In this document: positions 59,501 to 64,000 of the stretch, piece after piece
Layout of the letters: each line of letters opens with the position of its first letter
Position numbering within the stretch: the first letter of the stretch is position 1
Source: Phocoena phocoena
Taxonomy: Eukaryota; Chordata; Mammalia; Artiodactyla; Phocoenidae
DNA: 64,000 nt
Direction: 5' to 3'
Assembly (NCBI RefSeq): GCF_963924675.1
Contig: NC_089222.1
Span: 137,728,281-137,792,280 of the forward strand
The notes under the pieces: model-generated
What the model was told of the DNA's origin: nothing
Databases searched by the model: none
The model's input: only the letters and a program-made list of their open reading frames with translations
Translations under genes and position numbers: made by a program

Positions 59501-61842
59501 AGGCACCTCATCATCCAGGTGCAATCAGGGAACCACTGCAGCCACCCAGACTGAAGTACCAAGTTTAGTCGTTAAAAAGGAAGAAACTATTGAAGATGAG
59601 ATAGATGTAAGAAATGACACAGCCATACTGCCATCCTGTGTGGAAACTGAAGGAAAGATTCGTGAAACCCAGGAAATCTTTGATAAATCTGCTGGTGATG
59701 TTGGTTGCCAATTAAATGAACTAAGAAATGAGCTGCTTCTTGTCACCCAAGAAAAAGAAAATTATAAAAGACAGTGCCACGTATTTACTGACCAAATCAA
59801 AGTGTTACAGCAGAGGATACTGGAAATGAATGACAAATACGTGAAGAAGGAAACTTGCCATCAGTCTACTGAAACTGATGCTGTATGTTTACTTGAAAGT
59901 ATTAATGGTAAATCTGAAAGTCCAGACCATATGGTGTCTCAGTATCGGCAAGCTTTGGAAGAAATAGAAAGGCTGAAAAAACAGTGTAGTGCTTTGCAAC
60001 ATGTAAAGGCTGAATGCAGTCAGTGTTCCAATAGCGAGAGTAAAAGTGAAATGGACGAGATGGTTGTGCAGCTTGACGATGTATTTAGACAGCTGGACAA
60101 ATGCAGTATCGAGAGGGACCAGTATAAAAGTGAGGTGAGTTACATCATTCAGCACAGTGAGAGTCGTGGGAGTCCGGGGCATCTAAAGCTTAACTGCCAG
60201 TTGCTAGGTGGGCATAAATCACGTAATCATATTTCCATGTACCGACTCCACTGATTCTCAACTGGGAGTGGTCCTTCTGGGGGCATATGGAAATGTGTAG
60301 GGCAGTTTCGGTTCTTAAATGTCTTGAAGGGATGGGCATTGTTGGAATCGAATGGGCGGGAACCGGGTCTGGTAAATGTCCTGTAGTGCGCAGGGACACT
60401 GCTGTGCAGTGAGGGATCGTCCTGCTCATTCCCACTGGGACGCTCAGTTACTACATGCCAGGAGTTCTAGTCCGTTATAATAAGCCTGCAAATAACCACA
60501 CAGGGTAGTGACAATACCTTATTTTATAGAGGTACCCTGTATTACTTATGATTAGGTTCCTTTGAAGGTGACATAAAACCCCACATAACAGTAGCAGCTG
60601 CACAGTCATCAGAGACACAGGCTCCTTCTGCATCGTTGCTTTGCTTCTCAAAGCAAAGCACTCGGACCACTGCGCTTGTGGTCCGAGACGGCTCTTCAGG
60701 TCCAGCCAACGTATATCTACATTCCAGGCAACAGGAAAGAGAAGGGGTGCAGTTTCTGAAAGCTGCTTATATGCCATCTGTCAGACCTTAGTCACCTGGC
60801 CAGTGGATGCCTTGGAAATGTAGTCTTTATTTGGGGGTTCTTTTACTGAGGAAGGAGGAGCCCCTAGTTCAAATTTGGGTAGCTCCTTTGAAAAATATTT
60901 TACGTATTATATTTACATGGTGTTTGAAAGGAGAGTTTCTCTGCTAAAAGGAATTTGGAAACGACAGTATGGTACCGAATTGCCCCTTCTTCTGGAAATA
61001 CTGCCGACATAAAAGCTTATTCAGACATTCCGCTTGATGTGTTGGCTCAGGAGCTAGATGACAAAATACATAAAAAATATAAGCTTTCTGTTGTAACTTA
61101 CTGCTGGTGAGTGTGCAAGAAGTGAAAGTCACTATGACCTCAACATAATTTGGGCATTTTTATCTTGGTTTTTCAGTTTTTAGGTCTCATTTGCTTTTTT
61201 GTTTTTGGGGGTTTTTTGGCAGTACACAGGCCTCTCACTGTCGTGGCCTCTCCCGTTGCGGAGCACAGGCTCCGGACGCGCAGGCTCAGCGGCCATGGCT
61301 CACGGGCCCAGCCAATCCGCGGCATGTGGGATCTTCCCGGACCGGGGCACGAACCCGCATCCCCTGCATCGGCAGGCGGACTCTCAACCACTGCGCCACC
61401 AGGGAAGCCCCCATTTGTTTTTAGTCATGCTTTAATTAACATTTTGTATTCTTCTAATGTAAAAAGATATAGAGCTGAAACTAAGCAAATGAAGCTTTAT
61501 TTATAGAAAGCTATTGTGTTTTGTGTGTGTTTTTTTGGTTTTCTTTTTGGAGCGGGGAGGTGCCCTAATTTTTTTATGGTAATAATTTTCATCAAGCAGG
61601 ATTTTGTACATTTCTTAGCTTAAATTTGCACTTTGACATTAGTATTTTTAAATTGTACAGTTATAAAATTAATTAATTTTTTGTCAGGTTGAATTATTGG
61701 AAATGGAAAAATCACAAATCCGTTTGCAGTGTGAAGAACTGAAAACTGAAATCGAACAATTGAAATCTACAAGTCGACAAATTGGAGATGTGTCAACGTC
61801 AAGTAACATTGAGGAGTCTGTAAATTATACTGATGGGGAAAG
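24448..61842 (+). CDS. MORC3: MORC3, GHKL ATPase and CW zinc-finger protein (16 exons, last exon beyond window)
   Basis: Sixteen exons join in frame to 888 codons plus two bases; the human protein is about 939 residues, so only the ~50-residue C-terminus is missing. The GHKL ATPase motifs are intact: ELIDNAYD (Glu35, Asn39; Mg/ATP), DNGNGM (Asp67, Gly69, Gly71) and [10 protein letters not shown] (98-107). A transducer-like region follows to about residue 370. The CW zinc finger has Cys414, Cys417, Cys436 and Cys447 with Trp411, Trp420 and Trp434. Next come a basic linker, an acidic run with a SUMO-interacting VIIL (578-581), a psi-K-x-E site VKKE (650-653) and coiled-coil heptads to the end of exon 16. 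Family knowledge: MORC3 is a nuclear protein of PML bodies; its CW domain binds H3K4me3, ATP binding drives dimerisation, and it represses retroelements and DNA viruses. Introns 4 and 7 are U12-type. Confidence 0.97.
25230..25630 (-). mobile_element. Old L1 fragment, antisense, in MORC3 intron 1
   Basis: CCTGATGAGTGTGAAATGGTA and CCTTTGCCCATTTTTCTAT are complement motifs of the L1 3' region. Confidence 0.65.
25631..26190. other. MORC3 intron 1, nothing recognised
   Basis: Includes a T-run at 25911-25923; otherwise unique-looking. Confidence 0.4.
26195..26375. mobile_element. hAT-like DNA transposon fragment
   Basis: GGAGTTGGCAAACTGCAG, GGGCCAAATCCAGCCTGCC and AGTTTTGTTGGAATAAAG match a common mammalian hAT-type element; the exact name is uncertain. 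Confidence 0.6.
26420..26605 (+). mobile_element. MIR fragment
   Basis: GAGCATTGGTTCTGGAGCTCA, TGCCTGGGTTCAAATCCTG and GGGAATAATAATCTTACCC are the MIR core. Confidence 0.85.
26606..27640. other. MORC3 intron 1, nothing recognised
   Basis: AT-rich, no exon or clear repeat; a T-run at 26610-26626. Confidence 0.4.
28148..28445 (+). mobile_element. 5'-truncated young L1 3' end, sense
   Basis: GGACCTACTGTATAGCACAGG to ACACCTGAAACTATC and AAATCAACTATACTTCAAT is the cetartiodactyl L1 3' end. GACCCTGCTTTCA is duplicated at both borders (28135 and 28446). It contains a (TATG/TA)n tract. Confidence 0.92.
28922..29131. mobile_element. hAT element (MER1-like) with target duplication
   Basis: Ends CAGTGGTCCATGGCC and GGTTGGGGACTGCTG are inverted repeats; CTTCGATG/CTTTGATG is the 8-base duplication. 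Confidence 0.8.
29431..29985. other. MORC3 intron 1, nothing recognised
   Basis: Unique-looking; no splice-bounded frame. Confidence 0.4.
29990..30349 (-). mobile_element. CHR-type SINE, long form
   Basis: TTGGCTATGTTGGGTCTTTG to CCACCAGGAAAGTCC. Confidence 0.93.
30428..30630 (-). mobile_element. CHR-type SINE, ~210-base form
   Basis: GAGGATTACTTTTT stands on both sides. Confidence 0.95.
30631..31262. other. MORC3 intron 1, nothing recognised
   Basis: No gene or repeat signature named. Confidence 0.4.
31265..31445 (-). mobile_element. MIR, antisense
   Basis: CATCCTCATTTTCACAGATGA, TTGAGGCACAGAGGGTTAAG and GATCACACATCTAG are the inverted MIR core. Confidence 0.85.
31463..31511. repeat. (GT)n microsatellite
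   Basis: About 23 GT units, adjacent to a MIR. Confidence 0.97.
31512..33200. other. End of MORC3 intron 1, unique sequence
   Basis: About 1.7 kb without a recognised repeat, unusual for this window. It may hold intronic regulatory sequence, but I see no defined motif cluster. Confidence 0.45.
33201..33273 (+). CDS. MORC3: MORC3 coding exon 2
   Basis: The acceptor is TTTATTTCAG and the donor GTAAGTA. It encodes [19 protein letters not shown] and then VAELI, plus the first base of the Asp codon. It holds the ATPase helix with Glu35, the presumed catalytic base of GHKL motif I. Confidence 0.95.
33274..34990. other. MORC3 intron 2, unique sequence
   Basis: No SINE, L1 or exon recognised over 1.7 kb. 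Confidence 0.45.
34991..35123 (+). CDS. MORC3: MORC3 coding exon 3
   Basis: The acceptor is TTTCTCAG and the donor GTATGTA. It completes Asp38, gives Asn39 (Mg-binding residue of motif I) and contains motif II DNGNGM. It ends with two bases of a Ser codon. Confidence 0.95.
35290..35515 (-). mobile_element. CHR-type SINE, ~210-base form
   Basis: ACTGTTAGATTATTA stands on both sides. Confidence 0.95.
36020..36215 (-). mobile_element. MIR, antisense
   Basis: GATGTGCCAGGCAATGAGC, CAGAGATAGGGAAACAC and TTTGCCCAAGATTGTACAGC are inverted MIR regions. Confidence 0.8.
36286..36500 (+). CDS. MORC3: MORC3 coding exon 4
   Basis: It encodes [16 protein letters not shown] through the glycine-rich ATP lid [11 protein letters not shown] to VAFNKE plus one base. 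No GT donor fits; the exon is followed directly by ATATCCTTTT, the U12-type AT-AC donor. Joining to exon 5 restores FNKE-R-QIINL, which matches the conserved protein. Confidence 0.95.
36501..37040 (+). other. MORC3: U12-type AT-AC intron (MORC3 intron 4)
   Basis: The intron starts with ATATCCTTTT, the minor-spliceosome 5' consensus, and ends in ATATAC. The branch site GTCTTTAACT (37021-37030) resembles TTCCTTAACT and lies about 12 bases before the 3' end, with no polypyrimidine tract. All three signals agree, and the exon phase allows no GT-AG alternative. The intron is 540 bases and contains no SINE. Confidence 0.95.
37041..37188 (+). CDS. MORC3: MORC3 coding exon 5
   Basis: It begins immediately after the AC of the U12 intron, completing Arg154, and encodes [19 protein letters not shown] to [10 protein letters not shown] plus two bases. 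The donor is GTAAACG. An internal GGTAAGAAG at 37148 resembles a 5' splice site but is coding (IGKK). Confidence 0.94.
37189..37829. other. MORC3 intron 5, first part, nothing recognised
   Basis: AT-rich unique sequence. Confidence 0.4.
37830..38670 (-). mobile_element. Old L1, antisense
   Basis: TTTTGAGATAATTGTAGATTC, ATTGCTGGATCATATGGTAG and TTTGACATTCCCAGTGG are complement L1 motifs; a hAT element is nested in it. Confidence 0.8.
38326..38499. mobile_element. hAT MITE (MER1-like), complete
   Basis: Terminal inverted repeats CAGGGGTTCCCAACC and GGTTGGAGACCCCTG with an 8-base target duplication CTGTAAAA/CTATAAAA. Non-autonomous; no coding. Confidence 0.9.
38841..38988 (+). CDS. MORC3: MORC3 coding exon 6
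   Basis: The acceptor is TTTTTACAG and the donor GTATGTA. It encodes [19 protein letters not shown] to APESDYSLR, with phase 0 at the end. It links the GHKL fold to the transducer region. Confidence 0.95.
39318..39618 (+). mobile_element. CHR-type SINE, long form
   Basis: AGAATATTAAGTTTC stands on both sides. Confidence 0.94.
39672..39770 (-). mobile_element. CHR-type SINE, short form
   Basis: TTGGCTGCACTGTGGCATG to CCACCAGGGAATTCCCC. Confidence 0.9.
39771..40286. other. MORC3 intron 6, nothing recognised
   Basis: Unique AT-rich stretch. Confidence 0.4.
40288..40422 (+). mobile_element. CHR-type SINE, short form
   Basis: GGAATTCCCTGGCGGTCCAG to AATGCGGCCAAAA; ACAC(G/A)TTTAG duplicates. 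Confidence 0.93.
40423..40997. other. MORC3 intron 6, last part
   Basis: AT-rich; part near 40680-40800 resembles an old L1 3' fragment, not certain. Confidence 0.35.
40998..41126 (+). CDS. MORC3: MORC3 coding exon 7
   Basis: The acceptor is GTCTTTGCAG. Exactly 43 codons run from [15 protein letters not shown] to DIYRPKFL. The following GTATCCTTTA is a U12-type GT-AG donor rather than an ordinary one. Confidence 0.95.
41127..41548 (+). other. MORC3: U12-type GT-AG intron (MORC3 intron 7) with a SINE inside
   Basis: The donor GTATCCTTTA fits the minor-spliceosome 5' consensus, and TTCCTTAACA (41533-41542) matches the U12 branch site. The AG follows only about 8-9 bases after the branch adenosine. 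A CHR SINE makes up about half of this 422-base intron; without it the intron would be near 200 bases. Confidence 0.93.
41272..41489 (+). mobile_element. CHR-type SINE inside the U12 intron 7
   Basis: Near-consensus ~210-base form with a small gap near GAGCCTGCTCCGC and a tail of A-rich repeats ending about 45 bases before the branch site. Confidence 0.95.
41549..41671 (+). CDS. MORC3: MORC3 coding exon 8
   Basis: It starts right after the U12 branch/AAG signal and encodes [17 protein letters not shown] to [10 protein letters not shown] in 41 codons; the donor is GTAAGTT. Phase fits both neighbours. The first two residues (TN) are the least certain part, since the short branch-to-AG spacing leaves no other AG nearby. 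Confidence 0.92.
41722..41924 (+). mobile_element. CHR-type SINE, ~210-base form
   Basis: GTTAGGATAACA/GTCAGGATAACG flank it; starts 50 bases after exon 8. Confidence 0.94.
41925..42510. other. MORC3 intron 8, mostly unique
   Basis: 42050-42125 resembles a worn inverted MIR (TTACAGATGAGGGAATTGG). Confidence 0.45.
42515..42925 (+). mobile_element. L1 3' end, sense
   Basis: TTGCAACAACATGGATGGAC, TGGTTTCCAGTGGGGGCAG and CACCTGAAACTAATATAG with an A-rich end. Confidence 0.9.
42934..43143 (+). mobile_element. CHR-type SINE, ~210-base form
   Basis: Inserted at the L1 tail; AAAGTAAATGA is duplicated. Confidence 0.95.
43289..43472 (-). mobile_element. CHR-type SINE, ~210-base form, internal deletion
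   Basis: Inverted; TGGAATAGTAATTTTTG on both sides. About 15 bases around the usual GCTCCGGACGCG are missing. Confidence 0.94.
43684..43919 (-). mobile_element. CHR-type SINE, shortened long form
   Basis: TACAGCCAACTTTT on both sides; central repeats reduced. Confidence 0.92.
43920..45070. other. MORC3 intron 8, last part
   Basis: ACATTTATTAAATACTTGG at 43987 and a similar block near 44700 look like worn L2/MIR ends; the rest is unique. Confidence 0.45.
45071..45168 (+). CDS. MORC3: MORC3 coding exon 9
   Basis: The acceptor is TATTTTTCAG and the donor GTATGTT. It encodes [19 protein letters not shown] and on to FDYTNEY plus two bases, the end of the transducer region. Confidence 0.95.
45590..48535 (+). 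mobile_element. Old L1, sense, including 5' region
   Basis: From 46490 the sequence follows L1 ORF2 order (AAAGTCTATAAGCATCTGGC, TATCAGGAATGAAAAGG, CTGATTTATGACGAAGG-like). The left part, with a GC-richer block and a 66-base tandem duplication, may be its 5' UTR. No intact frame. Confidence 0.65.
45901..46032. repeat. 66-base tandem duplication
   Basis: Two adjacent units starting CTAAGAGAGGATCC differ at two positions. The length is a multiple of three, so an open minus-strand frame repeats 22 residues; I do not take that frame as a gene. Confidence 0.97.
48541..48856 (-). mobile_element. CHR-type SINE, long form
   Basis: TTGGCTGCGTTGGGTCTTTG to TCACCAGGGAAGCCCC. Confidence 0.93.
49452..49579 (-). 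mobile_element. CHR-type SINE, short form, in L1
   Basis: GTGCATGTATC/GTGCATATATC duplicates; a C-run stands at its tail end. Confidence 0.9.
49594..49902 (-). mobile_element. CHR-type SINE, long form, in L1
   Basis: TTGGCTGCGTTGGGTCTTCG to CCACCAGGGAAGCCC. Confidence 0.93.
50991..51575. other. End of MORC3 intron 9, unique
   Basis: No repeat named before the exon 10 acceptor. Confidence 0.4.
51576..51680 (+). CDS. MORC3: MORC3 coding exon 10
   Basis: A T-rich tract ends in TTAAG and the donor is GTAAGTA. It encodes [19 protein letters not shown] to LLVEDI with split codons on both sides (Arg before, Gln after). It leads into the CW domain. Confidence 0.94.
51681..52303. other. MORC3 intron 10, unique
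   Basis: AT-rich, nothing recognised. Confidence 0.4.
52304..52426 (+). CDS. MORC3: MORC3 coding exon 11 (CW zinc finger)
   Basis: The acceptor is TTTTGTTACAG and the donor GTACCAT. It encodes [19 protein letters not shown] to [13 protein letters not shown]. Three of the four zinc-binding cysteines and all conserved tryptophans that cage H3K4me3 are here. Confidence 0.96.
52533..52607 (+). CDS. MORC3: MORC3 coding exon 12
   Basis: The acceptor is TTCTGACTAG and the donor GTGAGTG. NC supplies the fourth zinc-binding cysteine of the CW finger (Cys447); an acidic tail EEPEDEDL and [10 protein letters not shown] follow. Confidence 0.94.
52608..53510. other. MORC3 intron 12, probable worn old repeat
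   Basis: CTGCCCTTTATGAGCTCATGG and AGGCCTTGAAGGAAAGGTAGG resemble L2-type 3' sequence; the assignment is weak. Confidence 0.35.
53511..53535. repeat. Poly(T) tract at the exon 13 acceptor
   Basis: About 25 uninterrupted T residues make up the polypyrimidine tract three bases before exon 13. Confidence 0.95.
53539..53584 (+). CDS. MORC3: MORC3 coding exon 13 (46 bases)
   Basis: A very small exon behind a run of about 25 T residues ending in AAG; the donor is GTAATTA. It encodes [15 protein letters not shown], a basic linker. Phase links exons 12 and 14. The polypyrimidine tract is unusually long and pure and could vary in length between alleles. Confidence 0.92.
53651..53852 (-). mobile_element. 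CHR-type SINE, ~210-base form, diverged
   Basis: TAATACTCAATTTT on both sides; more C/G changes than other copies. Confidence 0.94.
54062..54283 (+). mobile_element. CHR-type SINE, ~210-base form
   Basis: AATCTTACTGTTG/AATCTTATTGTTA flank it; long A-tail. Confidence 0.94.
54525..54900 (-). mobile_element. CHR-type SINE, long form
   Basis: The tail is expanded to (TATC)n; the head is CCACCAGGGAAGCCC. Confidence 0.93.
54955..55143 (-). mobile_element. CHR-type SINE, shortened
   Basis: TTGGTTGGGCCAGGTCTTAG to GAGCCACAGGGAAGTCC; the B box region is damaged. Confidence 0.88.
55445..55640. mobile_element. hAT-like DNA transposon fragment
   Basis: GAGGTCAGCAAATCTTTC, AGGCCAGATAGTAAATATTTT and GCAGGCTGGGTTTGGCTC are the same family as the fragment at 26195, in the opposite orientation. 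Confidence 0.6.
55779..55945 (+). CDS. MORC3: MORC3 coding exon 14
   Basis: The acceptor is TTCAACAG and the donor GTCAGTG. It encodes [19 protein letters not shown] to SPQSEPENN plus two bases. It is a Pro/Ser-rich linker, probably disordered and the least conserved coding segment here. Confidence 0.93.
55946..57000. other. MORC3 intron 14, nothing recognised
   Basis: Unique-looking sequence; no exon signal. Confidence 0.4.
57003..57313 (-). mobile_element. CHR-type SINE, long form, worn
   Basis: TTGGCTGTGTCGGGTCTTAG to CCACCAGGGAAGTCCCC. Confidence 0.9.
57380..58530 (+). mobile_element. Possible old L1/HAL1 sequence
   Basis: A-rich purine-heavy sequence (AGAACACAGACTATATTC, CAGCAGTGAACTTGAGAGG) looks like decayed L1 5'/ORF1 material. 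Weak assignment. Confidence 0.35.
58803..59016 (-). mobile_element. CHR-type SINE, ~210-base form
   Basis: AGGATGTGCTACTTTT on both sides. Confidence 0.95.
59246..60134 (+). CDS. MORC3: MORC3 coding exon 15 (large)
   Basis: At 889 bases this is the largest exon, with acceptor TTTTTCCAG and donor GTGAGTT. It carries the basic KRRLSTRSS stretch, a run of five Asp before EDVIILEE (SUMO-interacting type), VKKEE (SUMO consensus) and then heptad-repeat coiled coil with [26 protein letters not shown] and [11 protein letters not shown]. Phase 0 at the end. Confidence 0.96.
60245..60470. mobile_element. MER20-like hAT fragment
   Basis: TGATTCTCAACTGGGAGTGG, GGGGGCATATGGAAATG and TGTCCTGTAGTGCGCAGG match the MER20 pattern. 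Confidence 0.5.
60636..60687. repeat. Two adjacent perfect hairpins
   Basis: TTGCTTTG-cttct-CAAAGCAA (8-base stem) is followed by CTCGGACCAC-tgcgctt-GTGGTCCGAG (10-base stem, all pairs perfect). Both lie in MORC3 intron 15, within sequence that may be an old repeat. Confidence 0.85.
60690..61195. other. MORC3 intron 15, nothing certain
   Basis: 60540-60850 may be a worn DNA-transposon or LTR relic (GGAAATGTAGTCTTTATTTG). Confidence 0.35.
61199..61410 (-). mobile_element. CHR-type SINE, ~210-base form
   Basis: CATTTGCTTTTTTG/CATTTGTTTTTAG flank it. Confidence 0.95.
61688..61842 (+). CDS. MORC3: MORC3 coding exon 16
   Basis: The acceptor is TTTTTGTCAG and the donor GTAATAT. It encodes [19 protein letters not shown] to [13 protein letters not shown] plus two bases of a Ser/Arg codon. 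It continues the coiled coil. The usual last exon was not found downstream within the window. Confidence 0.94.
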
Positions 61843-62730
61843 GTAATATGAGATGAGGCATTTGGCTAGGGCTGCAGTTCTGGTTAGCATGATACTTATT
61901 TGCTAGTGCACATCAAACAGATTGTTCTTGCAAAAGAAGTTACTGGCTGCTGTGATCCCAACGTTCTGATAGACAGAGATACAAAAGAAGTACATGTCAT
62001 CATTCTTCCCTTCAAGGAACTAACAATTTTGTGAACTTAAATGAAATAGGAGTTTCAAAGGAATTAAGCTCTGATTGGTCAGAGTGGTTTGGAATGTTTT
62101 TTTGGGAAAAAGTGAAAATTGAGCCAGATATTGAAGGATGGGCTGAATTAGGCGATGACTAGAAGACAAGGGTCTATTTCATGAAACTTACTTTTTGACC
62201 TTTAATTTCTGTACTTGGCACCATTTCTTTATGGTTTGCTACCTCATTTTACTACATGCCTTCCCCAATTTTAACTTTTAGGAAATCACAAAATTACTAA
62301 AAATTGCCATTACAGGTGATTCCTAATTACAGGTGATTAATTAGGAAGAAGTTCTGTGAAAATAAGAAAACAGTAAATGAATGATTACCCTCTCTCAGGA
62401 AGATATTAAATGGGCTTGGGGTTCTGACAGTATTGGTGGTCTGTTGATAACCATTCAAGAGAGAAAAAGAAACACACAAAAATAGTCATTAAAAATAGTG
62501 CAACTCTTCTTGCTAATATGATAAAACTTGATACCTAAAATGTACTATTGTTGAGAAATAATTTACCATCCTTACTTGACATTAATTATATTATGACTTA
62601 GTTTTTTAGCTTAAGGTTTTAAAGGATTTCGTTAAATCTATTCATGGAAATAGAATGAATAGATCAGTACATATAAGCATCGGGGGGCAAGGGGTCAGAA
62701 AAAAAAAATCCCACCTGGTGTTTCTGAAAA
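61843..62730. other. MORC3 intron 16, unique or worn
   Basis: No exon found; 61960-62160 resembles L2-type 3' sequence weakly. Confidence 0.35.
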
Positions 62731-62734
62731 CGGG

Positions 62735-62860
62735 AACCACAAGCATCTGTGGTGCTTGTGAAAATGCAGATCCTTGGACCACAGTGCAGTTGATTAAATT
62801 GGAAACCTGTAAACAATCTCCCAGATGACTCGCACACTAAACTTTGAGTAACTGATGGTC
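62735..62860. mobile_element. MER5A-like hAT fragment
   Basis: GAAAATGCAGATCCTTGGACC and AATCTCCCAGATGACTCG match the MER5A pattern. Confidence 0.55.
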
Positions 62861-62869
62861 TTTTAGACC

Positions 62870-63130
62870 TGTGCTTTCCAAGACAGTATAGGCACATTTG
62901 GCCACTGACACTTGAAATCTAGCTAGTCTGAATTGAGATGTGCTTTATAAAATACATGCTGGATTTTGATGCCCTAGTATGAAAAAATAAATAAATAAAA
63001 TGCCTCAATATTTTGGTTATATGATGAAGTAATATTTTATATGTAACTAAAATTTATTTCATCTTACTTTTTAATGTGGCTATTTGAATATTTAAAATTG
63101 CATTTGGAGCTCACACTATTTCTCTCAGTC
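62870..63130. mobile_element. Old DNA-transposon fragment
   Basis: CCTGTGCTTTCCAAGACAG, TAGTCTGAATTGAGATGTGC and TAATGTGGCTATTTGAATATT follow a common mammalian DNA-element consensus; name not certain. Confidence 0.5.
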
Positions 63131-63271
63131 CTGTTCTGTGTACTAAAATAGGGATTTGTGATGTGTCCTGTAGAGAGGAGGAATTAGCCAGGACAGTCAA
63201 AAGACTTAAAGGATAGGATAGGCCAAAGATGGTTGTAGGATCATACTGGTCTTTTTCTATTTTTTCTATAG

Positions 63272-63335
63272 AAATGGGCCTCTGATTGAAGATGAGTGGG
63301 AAAGCTTGGACAAAAAACAGCTGTTATGGGCATGA
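63272..63335 (+). CDS. Possible alternative terminal exon of MORC3
   Basis: A strong acceptor (CTTTTTCTATTTTTTCTATAG) is followed by a frame that joins exon 16 in phase and reads RNGPLIEDEWESLDKKQLLWA before TGA. AATAAA stands at 63692-63697. I do not recall this ending in known MORC3 proteins. A 20-codon open stretch alone could be chance; the acceptor, phase, acidic composition and poly(A) signal together make it worth testing. Confidence 0.3.
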
Positions 63336-63691
63336 TGTAAAATTTTATCAAAGGTCCAATGGAATCTTAACATAAGCTCACAAAAAACATATTTAAAATC
63401 ACATTTTTATGCGTTGTCAACCCAAGGATGAGCAGCTCGCTCCTTCAGAGATTTCCACCCTAGAAAGATCAGTATCTAAACTAAATGTAGACTTCTTATA
63501 TTTTGGGAGGGGGCAGAACAAAAACAACTGTAACATTCTCTTGACCTAGGCGTCTCAAGCTTCGACGCAAAGGCTGCTAGCTGTGTAGTTGTAGAAATTT
63601 GAAGTCTAGAATGTGGATATTCAGTTAGATACAGTATAGAAAACGGAAGGAATGATAATGATCACTTAATCCAGGGTTTCTCAGTGTTTAT

Positions 63692-63697
63692 AATAAA
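63692..63697 (+). terminator. AATAAA poly(A) signal candidate
   Basis: A canonical hexamer about 360 bases after the possible alternative stop codon of MORC3. No strong GT-rich element could be judged just after it. Confidence 0.3.
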
Positions 63698-63774
63698 TGC
63701 ATAGTAAAACGGATAGTTAGTGAACTTTAGCATGTGATAGGTTCAGAGAAATCCTGCATTTTATTTTTTTTAAA

Positions 63775-64000
63775 GGCTTTTTTTTTTTAATATTTATTTA
63801 TTTGGTTGCACCGGGTCTTTGTTGCAGCAGGTGGGCTCCTTAGTTGCTGCTGCAGGGCTCGTCAGTTGCAGCTCACCGGCTCCTTAGTAGTGGCATGCAA
63901 ACTCCCAGATGCGGCATGCATGTGAGATCTAGTTCCCTGACCAGGGTTTGAACCCAGGTGCCCTGCATTGGGAGTGCAGAGTCCTATCCACTGCGCCACC
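63775..64000 (-). mobile_element. CHR-type SINE, cut by window end
   Basis: T-run, TTGGTTGCACCGGGTCTTTG and inverted B box; the head runs out of the window at CTGCGCCACC. Confidence 0.92.

Noticed and set aside
63551..63590. CGTCTCAAGCTTCGACGC after an AG, which reads RLKLRRKGC and recalls the LKLR start of the normal MORC3 last exon
   Set aside because: The similarity ends after four residues, a stop follows and nothing downstream resembles the expected C-terminus; taken as coincidence. The true last exon is beyond 64000.
1..64000. tRNA genes suggested by A and B boxes
   Set aside because: Every such pair lies in a SINE head that lacks a proper cloverleaf acceptor stem and is followed by the SINE body and A-tail.
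1..64000. CRISPR array or operon-like system from the many repeats
   Set aside because: The repeats are dispersed SINEs with target duplications in a vertebrate genome; there are no regularly spaced direct repeats or bacterial genes.

Overview
The window is mammalian nuclear DNA, almost certainly from a whale or dolphin. The clue is more than 40 tRNA-derived CHR-type SINEs, many nearly identical copies of a ~210-base form with the head GCTTCCCTGGTGGCGCAGTGG. This form is typical of Cetacea; hippopotamus and ruminants carry related forms, so the exact species is not resolved. L1 3' ends of cetartiodactyl type (ending with a CACCTGAAACTA-like motif) agree with this. The content matches the human chromosome 21q22 order DOP1B then MORC3, both on the + strand.

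Layout: (1) 1-9700 holds the 3' end of DOP1B: a large repeat-filled intron, then the last five coding exons (5011-9060, stop codon at 9060) and a 3' UTR. (2) 9.7-24.2 kb is intergenic and almost wholly repeats: L1, MIR, MaLR LTRs, many SINEs and a complete mariner (21187-23031) broken by two SINEs. An LTR of endogenous-retrovirus type (about 23.73-24.14 kb) ends about 300 bases before the MORC3 start codon. (3) 24.19-24.95 kb is a CpG island promoter with NRF1-like, ETS, GC-box and YY1 motifs. (4) 24448-61842 carries 16 coding exons of MORC3, which join in frame to 888 complete codons plus two bases. The final ~50 codons of the usual ~939-residue protein lie beyond the window.

MORC3 encodes a nuclear GHKL ATPase with an S5-like transducer region, a CW zinc finger that reads H3K4 methylation, SUMO-related motifs and a C-terminal coiled coil. 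DOP1B encodes a cytoplasmic membrane-traffic protein. The two are neighbours with no evident functional link.

The most notable signals are two minor-spliceosome (U12-type) introns inside the MORC3 ATPase module, one of the rare AT-AC class; a plausible unannotated alternative last exon of MORC3 at 63272-63335 followed by a poly(A) signal; inverted SINE pairs able to fold into long intronic hairpins; the LTR next to the MORC3 promoter; and two adjacent perfect hairpins in intron 15. I found no bacterial-style system, CRISPR array or undescribed operon. Exon borders are read from splice consensus and unbroken phase. Family names and human comparisons are from memory, not from a search.
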